Positions 36,948-45,831 are shown, numbered from the stretch's first letter. The stretch: DNA of 64,000 nucleotides from Akkermansia muciniphila (GCF_040616545.1 NZ_CP156688.1:992001-1056000); one strand, 5' to 3'. The notes: generated by a model from the sequence alone, not told the origin. Numbers and translations: made by a program.

Positions 36948-38015
36948 ATGGACCAGCATGGAAAACGGTTCCGCCGTTTCCTGATGACTACTTCCGCCAA
37001 TACCAAATCCCCCGTCAGAAAGAACGCCGTCCTGTTTGGGAACGGCTTAATCCGCACGCTGGGAAGCCCGAGCAGCACCGATCTGCTCAAAGAAACCGTT
37101 TGTCCTCCCTGCAACGATTGTGAAGGCTGCAAACAGGGCGGCTATTGCCCGTTCATGGAACAGGGGGATTACCTGCCCTTTCCCCTGATTTACGAATATT
37201 TAATCCTGAAAAAACAAAAGCGACATCCGGAAACCGACATGGTTAAAGTATCTTCCGGGGTGCGTGATCAAATCAGGAAAAAACTGGAAGAATTCACCCC
37301 GCAGAAGTATCCCGGCTCCATTTTACACCGGCTTGCCGGTCTCCCGGTAGACGATTACCTGACCACCAATTACGATACGTTCCTGATTCAAATCCTGGAA
37401 TCACAACACTACAGGACGAGCCATCGCCAGAATTCGGAAACCAAATACAGCATCCGCCGCCATGTCTGCATGGAGAACGGCCGCCGTTCCCTCCGTATCT
37501 GGAACATTCACGGCACGTATGATGAAAGGCCTTCTTCCTTCACGATCCAATACGGGTACGAACACTATTGCGGCTGCATCGGCAAAATAGACAACTACCT
37601 CAAGGGCGCCTACACCTACTCGGTTCAAACACAGAAAAAAGAAATAGCAAGCATCCCGGAAAAGCTGCGCAAGCCGCAGCTTCAACAGGGGGAATCATGG
37701 ATTGACCTGTTTTTCTTTTCCAACGTTTACATCATGGGCCTGAATCTTTCTTCGGAAGAAATAGACCTGCTTTATATCCTGAATCTCCGGTCACGCTGGC
37801 TGCGCGATTTGAAAAAGGCGCGCTACATTCAAAACCGCATCGTTTTCTACGGCCAGCCCGCCAAAGCCATGAAGGCCCTTCTGGAAGAGTTTGATGTGGA
37901 GGTTTGCTCCTCTTTGCCCGCGCCTCCCGGAAAAAACGCGGATGGCCCGGATTACGAGAAGTATTACCAGGCGGTTTTACGTGATATCCGGTCCAGGATA
38001 AAACAGGAGCATTAA
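36948..38015 (+). CDS. SIR2-like domain protein with a cysteine cluster
   Basis: The 355-residue protein appears to carry the SIR2_2-type Rossmann fold seen in many bacterial NAD-binding or NAD-cleaving proteins. Evidence is AVLFGNGLI near the N-terminus, LTTNYDTFLIQILE (the TTNYD motif), NIHGTYDERPSSFTIQYGYEHY (the HG motif and following Tyr) and a late YIMGLNLSSEEIDLLYIL. Between the first two lies CPPCNDCEGCKQGGYC, a five-Cys cluster unusual for the family and possibly metal-binding. SIR2 domains occur in anti-phage defence proteins such as ThsA and Dsr1, but no second effector or sensor gene is adjacent. The start may be the ATG at 36984. Confidence 0.65.
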   Translation: MDQHGKRFRRFLMTTSANTKSPVRKNAVLFGNGLIRTLGSPSSTDLLKETVCPPCNDCEGCKQGGYCPFMEQGDYLPFPLIYEYLILKKQKRHPETDMVKVSSGVRDQIRKKLEEFTPQKYPGSILHRLAGLPVDDYLTTNYDTFLIQILESQHYRTSHRQNSETKYSIRRHVCMENGRRSLRIWNIHGTYDERPSSFTIQYGYEHYCGCIGKIDNYLKGAYTYSVQTQKKEIASIPEKLRKPQLQQGESWIDLFFFSNVYIMGLNLSSEEIDLLYILNLRSRWLRDLKKARYIQNRIVFYGQPAKAMKALLEEFDVEVCSSLPAPPGKNADGPDYEKYYQAVLRDIRSRIKQEH

Positions 38016-38028
38016 CCCGCATCCGGCT

Positions 38029-39012
38029 TCAGGAGCATGTGCCGTCCTCCTTCTCAAACTGCTTTTGCAGCCTGAGAATTTTATTCCTGGTCATCCGGTA
38101 AACAGGCCTGTAAAGGTGCTTTTTCAGGATAGCCGGGAGGGTTCTTCCAGGCAGCGGGCCATGCAGCAGCCCGGCTTCACGCATGGCGCGTTCATAACGT
38201 TCCCCTTCATAGCGCCAATTATACCGCCAGGGCTTGTGCACCCCCTGGTAATGCAGAATGCCCGGTTCCAACGCCGCTTCCACCGCCTGGCGCGGCGTCA
38301 CTCCGCGCCAGAATTGTTCCCTGGGGTCGTTTTTCAGGATGCGGCGCGTCAGACCGTCATGCCAGTTCCAGCGCGGATGCAGCGGCACGGTCAGCTCACA
38401 CAGGGCGCCGTTCAGCGCGTCCTGGTCCGGGCAGGTCAGCCTGTCCCGGTGGCTGACGGCATAATCCAGCACGGCCCTGACCAGGTTTTTTTCCCGGAAC
38501 ACGTCCACATTCATCAGCAGCACGCCGGAATTGAAATACCCCGTGCAGGTCAGCGGCATCTCCAGGCGTTCGTTGAAATGGGAACCTGGCTTGGAAAAAT
38601 TCTCAAACACCACCCCCACCGCCTTCCCGGACATATCCGTCCTGAACAGCTCCGTCAAATCACGGCAAACCAGAACGTCAATATCCAGATACAGGATGTT
38701 GCCCCGCTCCTCCTTCAATAATTCCGGAATGAACACGCGGCCCCAGGCGGGAACGGGCCACTGTTCCGTATGGGGGAAATCGTGCTCTTCCAGAATGCCG
38801 GAAACGTCTATGAACTCCAACCGGCACTCAAACGGAGCCGCCAGGCGCTCGATGCTGTTCCGGCTTTCCCCGTCAATGCCGTCGGAAAGCACGTAAATCT
38901 TGTAAAAAGTCTCCGGCCCGGCGGTATTCAGCAGGGAAAAAACGGTAACGCTCAAAGGCAGGATGCCCCGGTTGTCACTGGCCAGGACGACGGCAAATTC
39001 ATTCTTCTTCAT
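38029..39012 (-). CDS. Glycosyltransferase family 8
   Basis: The 327 residues fit the GT8 family, which includes the galactosyl- and glucosyltransferases of LPS core. It opens FAVVLASDNRGILPLSVTVFSLL. The metal-binding DxD appears in ILYLDIDVLVCRDL (about residue 106), the acceptor-side NSGVLLMNVDVF follows, and a late HYQGVHKPW supplies the conserved HxxGxxKPW. The C-terminal region is basic. It is the last gene of the leftward LOS set hldD-GT9-GT2-GT8, 21 bases after the GT2 stop. Donor sugar is unknown. Confidence 0.93.
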   Translation of the reverse strand: MKKNEFAVVLASDNRGILPLSVTVFSLLNTAGPETFYKIYVLSDGIDGESRNSIERLAAPFECRLEFIDVSGILEEHDFPHTEQWPVPAWGRVFIPELLKEERGNILYLDIDVLVCRDLTELFRTDMSGKAVGVVFENFSKPGSHFNERLEMPLTCTGYFNSGVLLMNVDVFREKNLVRAVLDYAVSHRDRLTCPDQDALNGALCELTVPLHPRWNWHDGLTRRILKNDPREQFWRGVTPRQAVEAALEPGILHYQGVHKPWRYNWRYEGERYERAMREAGLLHGPLPGRTLPAILKKHLYRPVYRMTRNKILRLQKQFEKEDGTCS

Positions 39013-39033
39013 CAGTCGATCGTTCGGGTGGGG

Positions 39034-40062
39034 TCAGCGGCGCAGCAGCCGGGCGCCCGCTTTGCGCATTCTCTTCCAGTAATAGGAAAAGTCCAAGCCG
39101 GATTTTCCGGCCAGCCAGGTTTTCAGCAGTTTTCCTTCCCGGCGGGACAGGCTGGAATCATCCTCTCCGGGGCGGTACAGGTTTTCTTCACGGAGCATCC
39201 GGGACACCTTCCGGGTGACCTCCTTCTGGACGGCATGGGGGGCGTACTTGCGGATATTCCGCACGCCCATCACCAGCATTTTCAGGAAAGCCGTCCTGTA
39301 CTCCTCCAAGATTCCGGCTTGCTTCCACTCTTCCAGCACCAGCTCCGCCACCGTCAGGTAACCCAGCGACTGAAGGGAACTGCCGGACGCAAAGCCGCTG
39401 GTGATGGACCCGGCGCGCTTGCGGTAAACATACGCCGCCCTGCTAACGACGCAGGCTCTTCTGCACCGCGGAAAGGAGGCATAGTGGAAATACAGGTCCT
39501 CGCACGCAACGCCCTCGGGGAACCGGATGCCGTGCTCCTCCACAACGGAACGGCGTATCATCATGCCGCCCGCTCCATGGTGTATTTTTCCGATGGTTTC
39601 CGGCGTACAGGGAATCCACCCCTTTTCCGGGGGCGCCACGTCCTCCGGCAGGAACTGGTCCTCCCGGCCGGGGTCGGACTCGTAATAATACCGGAACCCG
39701 CACACCAGCTTGTCCGCATCCAGCGCCTTCGCGCGGTTGTACATTTCCTCCAGCAAATCCGTTTCCAGCCAGTCGTCTGAATCCACCAGCACTAGGTATT
39801 CTCCCTGCGCATGGCTCATCGCCAGGTTCCGGGTGCGGGAAAGGCCGCCGTTTTCCGGAACCTGCACCACCTTCACCCGCGGGTCCCGCTCCGCAAACTC
39901 CCGCAGGATGGACAGGGAACCGTCCGTGGAAGCGTCGTCCACGCAAACCACTTCCAGCTCCCGGAGCGTCTGCGCGCAGATGCTTTCCAGGCACTGGGCC
40001 AGATACGGTTCCACATTGTACACCGGAACCAGCACGGAAATTTTCACGGGAGCCGTCATCAC
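39034..40062 (-). CDS. Glycosyltransferase family 2
   Basis: This 342-residue GT-A enzyme begins KISVLVPVYNVEPYLAQCLESI and shows VVCVDDASTDGS and YLVLVDSDDWLE, where the Asp pair (about residues 93-95) binds the metal-nucleotide sugar. The C-terminal half is helical and basic, as in LOS/capsule transferases. The ATG at 40062 overlaps the stop of the heptosyltransferase gene by ATGA; an adjacent ATG at 40059 is possible. It belongs to the leftward hldD operon, suggesting LOS-core extension. Confidence 0.93.
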   Translation of the reverse strand: MMTAPVKISVLVPVYNVEPYLAQCLESICAQTLRELEVVCVDDASTDGSLSILREFAERDPRVKVVQVPENGGLSRTRNLAMSHAQGEYLVLVDSDDWLETDLLEEMYNRAKALDADKLVCGFRYYYESDPGREDQFLPEDVAPPEKGWIPCTPETIGKIHHGAGGMMIRRSVVEEHGIRFPEGVACEDLYFHYASFPRCRRACVVSRAAYVYRKRAGSITSGFASGSSLQSLGYLTVAELVLEEWKQAGILEEYRTAFLKMLVMGVRNIRKYAPHAVQKEVTRKVSRMLREENLYRPGEDDSSLSRREGKLLKTWLAGKSGLDFSYYWKRMRKAGARLLRR

Positions 40063-41030
40063 GCCTGCGGAGTATCCTCCATTTTCGCAGATTCAGGTTC
40101 TTCCCGCGGGGGCAGGAAGGGCTCCAGCGTGGACCATGCCTGGTCCACCGTAATTTCCTCAATGGCTCCCGGGGAAATCAGGTTGGAAATGCAGCGGGCC
40201 GTAATGGCGGACTTGCGCGTCCGGTGGCAGAAAATGGCTGTCACCGGAACCCCGGCATAGGCGCACATGTGCGTGGGGCCCGTATCATTGCCCACACAGG
40301 CCAGGGAACGCAGCGCCATCTGGGGAATATCCATCAGGGTGGACTTGCCCAGAAAGCTGACGGCCAGGGGGGAACTGGCCGCAATGGCCTCCACCTCCGC
40401 TGCCTCCGCACGGGTGCCGATCACGACGGAGGAAATGCCCCGTTCCGCCAGGCGCCGGGCCAGGGCGCAGAAATTCTCCACGGGCCAGCGCTTGTAGGGA
40501 TGGCTTGGGGAACAGCCCGGAATCATCAGCACGTAGCGTTCCGGAAGCTCGTCAAAATGCCGCCCTTCCCCGTGCATGAAGGAAAGGTCCGTCAAAACCC
40601 GTTCCAGATGGAACGGCTCCCTCTCCACCCGGCCAAACCGGAAGGCTCCTTTTTTCAGCAGCCTGCGCCGCTCCCCGGAATTGCAGGCCACCCAGTCCAT
40701 GTCATGGTCCAGCAGGAAGCGCACGGCGGGATAATAACGTTTTCTGGTACGGGAAGACTCCTGGAGATCGTACACCACGTCAAAATTCCCTTTCACGATG
40801 GAACGGATAGCATCCCGCGTGGCGCCCAGTTTCCGGTAGGGCAGACGGTTGTCCACAATGAAATCGTCAAACACCCCGAGCTGCTCCGCCATGGGAACAA
40901 ACATCCCCATGGTCATCAGGGTAATGTGCGCCTCCGGATGAAGCTCCCGGAGACGCTTCATCGTCCCCATGGCTAGCACCACGTCGCCAAGGGCTCCGTG
41001 CTTGATGATCAGAATGCGCTGCGCAGACAT
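40059..41030 (-). CDS. Glycosyltransferase family 9 (heptosyltransferase-like)
   Basis: GT9 enzymes transfer ADP-heptose to lipid A-Kdo or core heptose. The 323-residue protein has the N-terminal RILIIKHGALGDVVLAMGTMKRLRE loop and the C-terminal ACVGNDTGPTHMCAYAGVP motif that forms the donor site. ILIxxxGALGDVV is diagnostic for the family. It lies just downstream of hldD, the enzyme that makes ADP-L-glycero-D-manno-heptose, so heptose transfer is likely rather than certain. Coupled by ATGA overlap to the following GT2. Confidence 0.93.
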   Translation of the reverse strand: MSAQRILIIKHGALGDVVLAMGTMKRLRELHPEAHITLMTMGMFVPMAEQLGVFDDFIVDNRLPYRKLGATRDAIRSIVKGNFDVVYDLQESSRTRKRYYPAVRFLLDHDMDWVACNSGERRRLLKKGAFRFGRVEREPFHLERVLTDLSFMHGEGRHFDELPERYVLMIPGCSPSHPYKRWPVENFCALARRLAERGISSVVIGTRAEAAEVEAIAASSPLAVSFLGKSTLMDIPQMALRSLACVGNDTGPTHMCAYAGVPVTAIFCHRTRKSAITARCISNLISPGAIEEITVDQAWSTLEPFLPPREEPESAKMEDTPQA

Positions 41031-41051
41031 GGGCAGAAAAAGAAATGCGGG

Positions 41052-42038
41052 TTAAACGTAGCTGTCCTCCCGGTCCAGGTACTTCTGCACGTACTGGCGC
41101 ACGCCGTCCTCCAGGGAAGTCATGGGGGCCGCATAGCCGGCGGCGCGCAGCCTGGAAAGGTCCGCCTGCGTATAATACTGGTACTTGCCCTTGAGCTCTT
41201 CCGGCATCTCCCGGTAGGCTATCTTTTCCTGAAGCCCCAGCGCGTTGAACGCCGCCTTCGCCAGATCGTGGAAGGAACGGGCCTCTCCGGACCCCACGTT
41301 GAACAGCCCGCTCACCTCCGGATGGTCCAGCAGCCACAGCACCACATTCACACAATCCTCCACCCATACAAAGTCCCGGAGCTGCCAGCCGTCCCGGTAA
41401 TCCGGATGGTAGGACTTGAACAGCTTCACCGTTTCATTTGCCTTCACCTGCGGGAAGATGTGGGCCACCACGCTCTTCTGGCCTCCCTTGTGGTATTCAT
41501 TGGGGCCGTACACATTGAAAAATTTGAGGCCCGCGTATTGGAGCGGAACAGCCCTTTCTTCCCTGACCTCGCGCGCCACCTTGCGGTCAAACAGGGCCTT
41601 GCTCCATCCATACGCGTTCAGGGGGCGCAGCGCATTGACATGCTCCAGGGAGGCGTCATCGTCAAACCCCATGGAACCGTCTCCGTACGTGGCTGCGGAG
41701 GAGGCGTAAATAAACTGCTTGCCGTACAGGGCGCAGAACTCCCACAGATACCAGCTCAGCGTAAAATTCGTCCGGATAATCAGATCGGCGTCCGTCTCCG
41801 TGGTGGCGGAAATGGCCCCCATGTGAATGACGGCCTCAATCTCCTCCGCATGCGCCTCCATGTAGTCAAGCATGTCTTCGGGAGGAACCACCGCGCACAG
41901 CTCCCTCTTGGCAATGTTCTTCCATTTCTCGGAAGAACCCAGTTCATCCACCACCACAAGATCCTTTTTACCGGATTTTTCCAGAGCGGCGACAATGTTT
42001 GAGCCGATGAAGCCGGCCCCACCCGTGACAATAATCAT
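41052..42038 (-). CDS. hldD: ADP-L-glycero-D-manno-heptose 6-epimerase
   Basis: HldD (RfaD) flips ADP-D-glycero- to ADP-L-glycero-D-manno-heptose, the donor for LOS inner core. The 328 residues start MIIVTGGAGFIGSNIV (NAD(P)-binding) and show GAISATTETD, ASSAATYGDG with the SDR serine and tyrosine (NAYGWSKALFD), and FNVYGPNEYHKGGQKSVVAHIF, all typical of HldD over other epimerases. The ATG at 42038 is exact for the family; a longer frame upstream is not conserved. It leads the leftward operon with GT9, GT2 and GT8. Confidence 0.94.
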   Translation of the reverse strand: MIIVTGGAGFIGSNIVAALEKSGKKDLVVVDELGSSEKWKNIAKRELCAVVPPEDMLDYMEAHAEEIEAVIHMGAISATTETDADLIIRTNFTLSWYLWEFCALYGKQFIYASSAATYGDGSMGFDDDASLEHVNALRPLNAYGWSKALFDRKVAREVREERAVPLQYAGLKFFNVYGPNEYHKGGQKSVVAHIFPQVKANETVKLFKSYHPDYRDGWQLRDFVWVEDCVNVVLWLLDHPEVSGLFNVGSGEARSFHDLAKAAFNALGLQEKIAYREMPEELKGKYQYYTQADLSRLRAAGYAAPMTSLEDGVRQYVQKYLDREDSYV

Positions 42039-42299
42039 AAAAGAAGAATAAATGAAGAAGTTGTACGGCCTCTTGTACCACATCCACCCGGCCCTAGGCA
42101 ACTGCCATTTGAGGCGTTCCCGGACTCCAAATTCTCAACGAATTTACAATCCGGACACTCCAAGCCCTGACCGCCCCATGCGGAAAACCATTGGTGCGCA
42201 ATCCCCCCGCACCCTGCGGAAGCCCCAGTCTCCATACCCTCCTTTTCATGCTGACAACATCAAAAACCTGCGGTAATATTTATCTTGCAAAAATTATCA
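42039..42299. other. Divergent intergenic region between hldD and the rightward glycan genes
   Basis: I see no gene here. The 261 bases separate two divergent glycan operons and should hold the leftward hldD promoter. The right end is AT-rich and leads into the TTGACC promoter of the GT2 gene. Confidence 0.5.
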
Positions 42300-42328
42300 T
42301 TGACCACGGATTGTAAATCCGTTACATA
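42300..42328 (+). promoter_or_regulatory. Promoter with a palindromic spacer (GT2)
   Basis: TTGACC (42300-42305) and TACATA (42323-42328) are separated by exactly 17 bases, and those 17 bases are a perfect palindrome, ACGGATTGTAAATCCGT. The ATG follows 13 bases after the -10. A repressor or activator site overlapping the promoter is plausible. Confidence 0.5.
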
Positions 42329-42341
42329 CATTACAAACTCT

Positions 42342-43496
42342 ATGCGGCCCGACGTTTCCATCATCGTTCCCTGCTACAATGTAGCCGCTTATGTGGACAA
42401 CTGTCTGGACAGCCTGGTACGGCAGACCCTCCGGAACATTGAAATCATCTGCATCAATGACGGCTCCATGGACGATACCTGGGCGCACCTGCTCCGCTGG
42501 AAGGAAAAAGACGGCAGAATCATCCTCCTGAACCAGCAGAACGCGGGCGTTTCCGCCGCAAGGAATGCCGGGCTGGATGCAGCCCGCGGCCTTTACGTAG
42601 GCTTTGCGGACCCGGACGACTACGTGGACCCGGAAATGTACTCCCGCCTTTTTTCCGCGGCGCTGGAACATGATGCGGACATCGTGGAGTGCGGCAACCA
42701 CGTCTTTGAGGACTCCTCGGACCGGCTCATTGAGGCCAGAAGAAGGTCGCCCTCCTGGCATTTCGAAGAAAACGCCTCCCCCGCCAGCTTCTTCCGGGAC
42801 TCCATCTGGGGTAAAATGGACATCTGCGTGTGGAGCAAGCTGTTCCGGAAAAGCATGCTGGACGCCCACCGCCTCCGCTTCAATGTAAACCTGAAATCCG
42901 GCGCGGAGGATGAAACCTTCCGGCTGATGGCCGTTCCCCATGCCTCCCGCCTCCTGTTCATCCCGGACTGCCTGTACTACTACCGCCTCATGCGGAACGG
43001 TTCCCTTTCCCGCCGCTGCAATGACCCCACCTACTTCAAATGTGTGCAGGAATTCCAGCGGCTGCTGTACATTGTGGACTACTGGAAGGAACATGGGTGG
43101 CAGAATGAAGGCCTGTTCACCTACGGCGTGCGGAAAATCAGGCCTTTCTTCGTCTCCAAACATCCCCTTTTCCACCAGATGACCGCCGTTCAGCAGCAAT
43201 CCCTGCTGGACTGGTGGCACCTGTTCTACCAGAACGCGGACGGGGCGCGGTTTCTCTCCGTCCTGCCGGGCCGGGACAGGCAGCTGGTGGACCTGCTGAA
43301 CTCGGCGCAACTGCCGGCCAACGGCTGGGGCCGCATCCTTCTGGCGGCCTGTTCCCTGCTTCCCGGACAGAAGGGACGCTATTACTCCTGCAAAAGAATG
43401 CTCGCAGAACACTTTTCCCAAACGCATTCCAGCGGTTCCCAAGGGAAAAACGCCTCGCCGGAAGAGCCGTTTGACACATCGCCGCCTTCCCTGTAA
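42342..43496 (+). CDS. Glycosyltransferase family 2
   Basis: The 384-residue GT-A enzyme begins VSIIVPCYNVAAYVDNCLDSLV and shows IICINDGSMDDT and VGFADPDDYVDPEMY, the DxDD metal-binding loop (about residues 88-91). A C-terminal helical region is rich in basic residues. The ATG at 42342 starts the conserved strand directly and is close behind a promoter. It is the first gene of the rightward glycan set. Donor and acceptor are unknown; the neighbouring fucosyltransferases suggest a host-like or O-antigen-like chain. Confidence 0.94.
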   Translation: MRPDVSIIVPCYNVAAYVDNCLDSLVRQTLRNIEIICINDGSMDDTWAHLLRWKEKDGRIILLNQQNAGVSAARNAGLDAARGLYVGFADPDDYVDPEMYSRLFSAALEHDADIVECGNHVFEDSSDRLIEARRRSPSWHFEENASPASFFRDSIWGKMDICVWSKLFRKSMLDAHRLRFNVNLKSGAEDETFRLMAVPHASRLLFIPDCLYYYRLMRNGSLSRRCNDPTYFKCVQEFQRLLYIVDYWKEHGWQNEGLFTYGVRKIRPFFVSKHPLFHQMTAVQQQSLLDWWHLFYQNADGARFLSVLPGRDRQLVDLLNSAQLPANGWGRILLAACSLLPGQKGRYYSCKRMLAEHFSQTHSSGSQGKNASPEEPFDTSPPSL

Positions 43497-43499
43497 ATT
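43471..43499 (+). promoter_or_regulatory. Internal promoter overlapping the GT2 stop codon
   Basis: TTGACA (43471-43476), 17 bases, then TAAATT (43494-43499); the -10 box includes the TAA stop of the GT2 gene. The next ATG is at 43524, giving a leader of roughly 18 bases. Confidence 0.5.
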
Positions 43500-43523
43500 G
43501 CCTTATCCCCGTCTTCCGAACTA

Positions 43524-44333
43524 ATGAACCGCTTTCTCTCATTCGCAGACTCCCGCATGTCCGCCGCTTTGGAACGGCTGGGCAGGCAGGCGGAAGCGCT
43601 GGATTTTTTTGATGAGATCACGCTGTTCACGGAACGTGACCTTTCCGCGGAATTCACCAGCCGCATGGGCAAATACCTGACGCCGTCCTGCCGGGGATTC
43701 GGATACTGGTCCTGGAAACCCTGGTCCATCCACCACATCCTGCAGGACATGCAGGAAGGAGACCGCCTCCTGTACCTGGATGCCGGCTGCCATATCAACA
43801 TCAACGGAGCGGCGCGCTTCCGGGAATACGTGGACATGCTGGACCGGGACAGCCTCGGCATGCTGGTTTTCAACAGTGGACAGCCGGAATACAAGTGGAC
43901 CAAGGGAGACATTTTCCGCCACTTTGGCATTTCCGGAGCGGATACCTGGATCACGCACACCCAGCAAATTGCGGGAGGCCACGTCTTTCTGAAAAAGAAT
44001 CCGCTCACGGAAAACCTGATCCGCGAATGGCTCCATACCTTTTACGGCCATCTGAACCTGGTGGATAATTCTCCCTCCGCTTCTCCGAACCTGCCGGGAT
44101 TTGTGGAAAACCGGTATGATCAGAGCATTTTCTCCATCCTGTGCAAACTGCGGGGCATTACCTCCCTGGACAGTGCGGAAACTTATGCGGAAGACTGGAA
44201 GGAGCTTTCCTCCTTCCCGTTCCAGGACAGGCGCGACATGGGAATCCCGCGGACCGCAAAGAAAGGCTGGCTCCAAAAATGCAGGCAGCTCCTCCTTCCC
44301 TCCAAAAAAGGCGGATTTGAAATCCGAAGATAG
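43524..44333 (+). CDS. Putative glycosyltransferase, GT-A-like, unassigned family
   Basis: The 269-residue protein has no family I can name with confidence. It shows GFGYWSWKPWSIHHILQDM followed by GDRLLYLDAGCHININGAA, a pattern (YWxWKP, then LYLDAG) that recurs in sugar transferases where the Asp-x-Gly acts in nucleotide-sugar binding. A GGHVFLKKN segment and an NRYDQSIFSIL segment (FDQ-type) later in the chain resemble GT-A acceptor-side motifs. It lies between GT2 and GT4 genes and has its own promoter. A small basic C-terminus follows. Role in surface-glycan assembly is inferred from place and motifs. Confidence 0.65.
   Translation: MNRFLSFADSRMSAALERLGRQAEALDFFDEITLFTERDLSAEFTSRMGKYLTPSCRGFGYWSWKPWSIHHILQDMQEGDRLLYLDAGCHININGAARFREYVDMLDRDSLGMLVFNSGQPEYKWTKGDIFRHFGISGADTWITHTQQIAGGHVFLKKNPLTENLIREWLHTFYGHLNLVDNSPSASPNLPGFVENRYDQSIFSILCKLRGITSLDSAETYAEDWKELSSFPFQDRRDMGIPRTAKKGWLQKCRQLLLPSKKGGFEIRR
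44312..44326. repeat. CGGATTT/AAATCCG palindrome, third copy
   Basis: CGGATTTGAAATCCG is a perfect 15-base palindrome about a central base, at the very end of the coding region before the GT4 promoter. It matches the palindromes inside the promoters at 42300 and 44474. Confidence 0.5.
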
Positions 44334-44473
44334 CGGACTCCCGCGGAGCATCCCCGTTTAATACAGCTCCACCAACAGGTTGCGACGTAGATAAAGTCTA
44401 AGCCGCCCAGCCCGCCGGCCGTATCTTTCCGGAACGCTTTCATTTCATTCCTATTCCCGTTCAGCCGTTTGTA

Positions 44474-44503
44474 TTGACTTCGGATTTCAAATCCCCATAC
44501 TTT
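44474..44503 (+). promoter_or_regulatory. Promoter with a palindromic spacer (GT4)
   Basis: TTGACT (44474-44479) is followed by a spacer containing the palindrome GGATTTCAAATCC (44482-44494) and then CATACT (44496-44501) or TACTTT (44498-44503). The start codon (GTG 44509) is so close that the mRNA would be leaderless. Confidence 0.5.
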
Positions 44504-44508
44504 CCTAT

Positions 44509-45783
44509 GTGGCTTCTCCTCAATGCAGGACAGTATTTCAAGTCTCCCACAGCGTATCGGCCAGCTCCGCTCCCTACCGGCTGAATGATGCTCTGAACCG
44601 GAACATTTCCGGCATGGAATCCGTTCTTTTACTCAGGAGGCGCAAGGGAGTAAACGGCCTTGAAATCAAAAGGTCCGCCGCCAGAAGAGCTACAGACGCC
44701 CTGCGCCGCCATCTGGCGCACGGCTTTAACGTTCTGCTGCCGGAAAGAAGAAGGGACCTTCCTTTTTCACTGAATGTGCTGGGCATGGGCTTTGATACCG
44801 CCCAGATGGAGGAGGCGGACCTGGTGCACCTGCACTGGATAGGCGGCAGAACGGTGGATTTCACGCGGCTGCGCCACATCCGCCGCCCGCTGGTCCATAC
44901 GCTTCACGATATGTTTTCCTGTACCGCGGGGTGCCACTGCACCATGGACTGCGGCCTGTTCCGGGACGGATGCCGGGGCCTCTGCCCCCAGCTTGGCACG
45001 CCCCGCCTGTTCCATAACCTGCCTGCATGGCTCTTCTCCCGTAAACGCAGGGCCTTCGGCAGCATCCCTTCCCTCACGCTCGTCACCCCCTCCCTCTGGC
45101 TGAAAAAGGAAGTGGAAAAAAGCTGCATGTTCCCCGGAAGAAGAATTGTCCAGATTTACAACCCCGTGGATACGGACCTCTTCCGCCCGGCGGAAAACCG
45201 GGAGGCCATCCGTGCGGCCCTGGGCATCCCGTCCGGAGCCTTTGTCATTGCCTGCGGCGCAACCGGCCTGTTCAATCCGGTCAAGGGAGGCCATTTCATC
45301 CCCCTGGCGCTGGAAGAACTATACCGGCGCGGGCACCGGAACCTCCATCTGCTGCTCTTCGGCAACCAGGAAAAAAGCGTGGAATTCCCCTTCCCCAGCA
45401 CAAACGCCGGATTCATTACGGACATGAAGGAACTGGCCGGGCTTTACAGCGCGGCGGATATGTTCCTGAATCCCACGCTGCAGGACGTTCTTTCCAACGT
45501 AGCTCTGGAATCCATGGCCTGCAAGACCCCTTCCGTCACTTTCCGGACGGGCGGAGTTCCGGAAGTGGTCCTGGACGGCAAAACGGGGCTGGTGGCTCCC
45601 CAGGGAGACCTGCATCAATTGGCAGGCCACTGTGAACGCCTCATCCATGACCGGGCACTCCGGCTGTCACTGGCGGAGGAAGGGCGGAAACACGCGGAAC
45701 AGACATTCTCCTATCCCGTCATTGCGGCAAAACATGCCGCCCTCTATGAAGAAACGCTCCGGGAATACCGTCGCGAAGGGTGA
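44509..45783 (+). CDS. Glycosyltransferase family 4
   Basis: The GT-B enzyme shows an N-terminal VFQVSHSVSASSAPYRLNDAL region, LVHLHWIGG (acceptor-domain HxHW motif) and the DMFSCTAGCHCTMDCGLFRDGCRGLCP cysteine segment common in one GT4 subgroup. The donor-binding C-terminal half has GATGLFNPVKGG, ADMFLNPTLQDVLSNVALESMACKTPSVTF and the EVVLDGKTGLV stretch. The frame opens at a GTG at 44509 (424 residues). An ATG at 44507 is in another frame, so GTG is the only plausible near start. It sits immediately after a promoter and is followed by a GC-rich hairpin. Confidence 0.92.
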   Translation: MASPQCRTVFQVSHSVSASSAPYRLNDALNRNISGMESVLLLRRRKGVNGLEIKRSAARRATDALRRHLAHGFNVLLPERRRDLPFSLNVLGMGFDTAQMEEADLVHLHWIGGRTVDFTRLRHIRRPLVHTLHDMFSCTAGCHCTMDCGLFRDGCRGLCPQLGTPRLFHNLPAWLFSRKRRAFGSIPSLTLVTPSLWLKKEVEKSCMFPGRRIVQIYNPVDTDLFRPAENREAIRAALGIPSGAFVIACGATGLFNPVKGGHFIPLALEELYRRGHRNLHLLLFGNQEKSVEFPFPSTNAGFITDMKELAGLYSAADMFLNPTLQDVLSNVALESMACKTPSVTFRTGGVPEVVLDGKTGLVAPQGDLHQLAGHCERLIHDRALRLSLAEEGRKHAEQTFSYPVIAAKHAALYEETLREYRREG

Positions 45784-45803
45784 AAATGACTGACGTTTAA
45801 CCG

Positions 45804-45831
45804 CCGGGCAACCTTCCTCCAACATGCCCGG
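45804..45831 (+). terminator. Hairpin between GT4 and first GT10 genes
   Basis: CCGGGCA (45804-45810) pairs with TGCCCGG (45825-45831) across a 14-base loop, 20 bases after the GT4 stop. There is no T-run, so termination is only possible. Confidence 0.4.
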
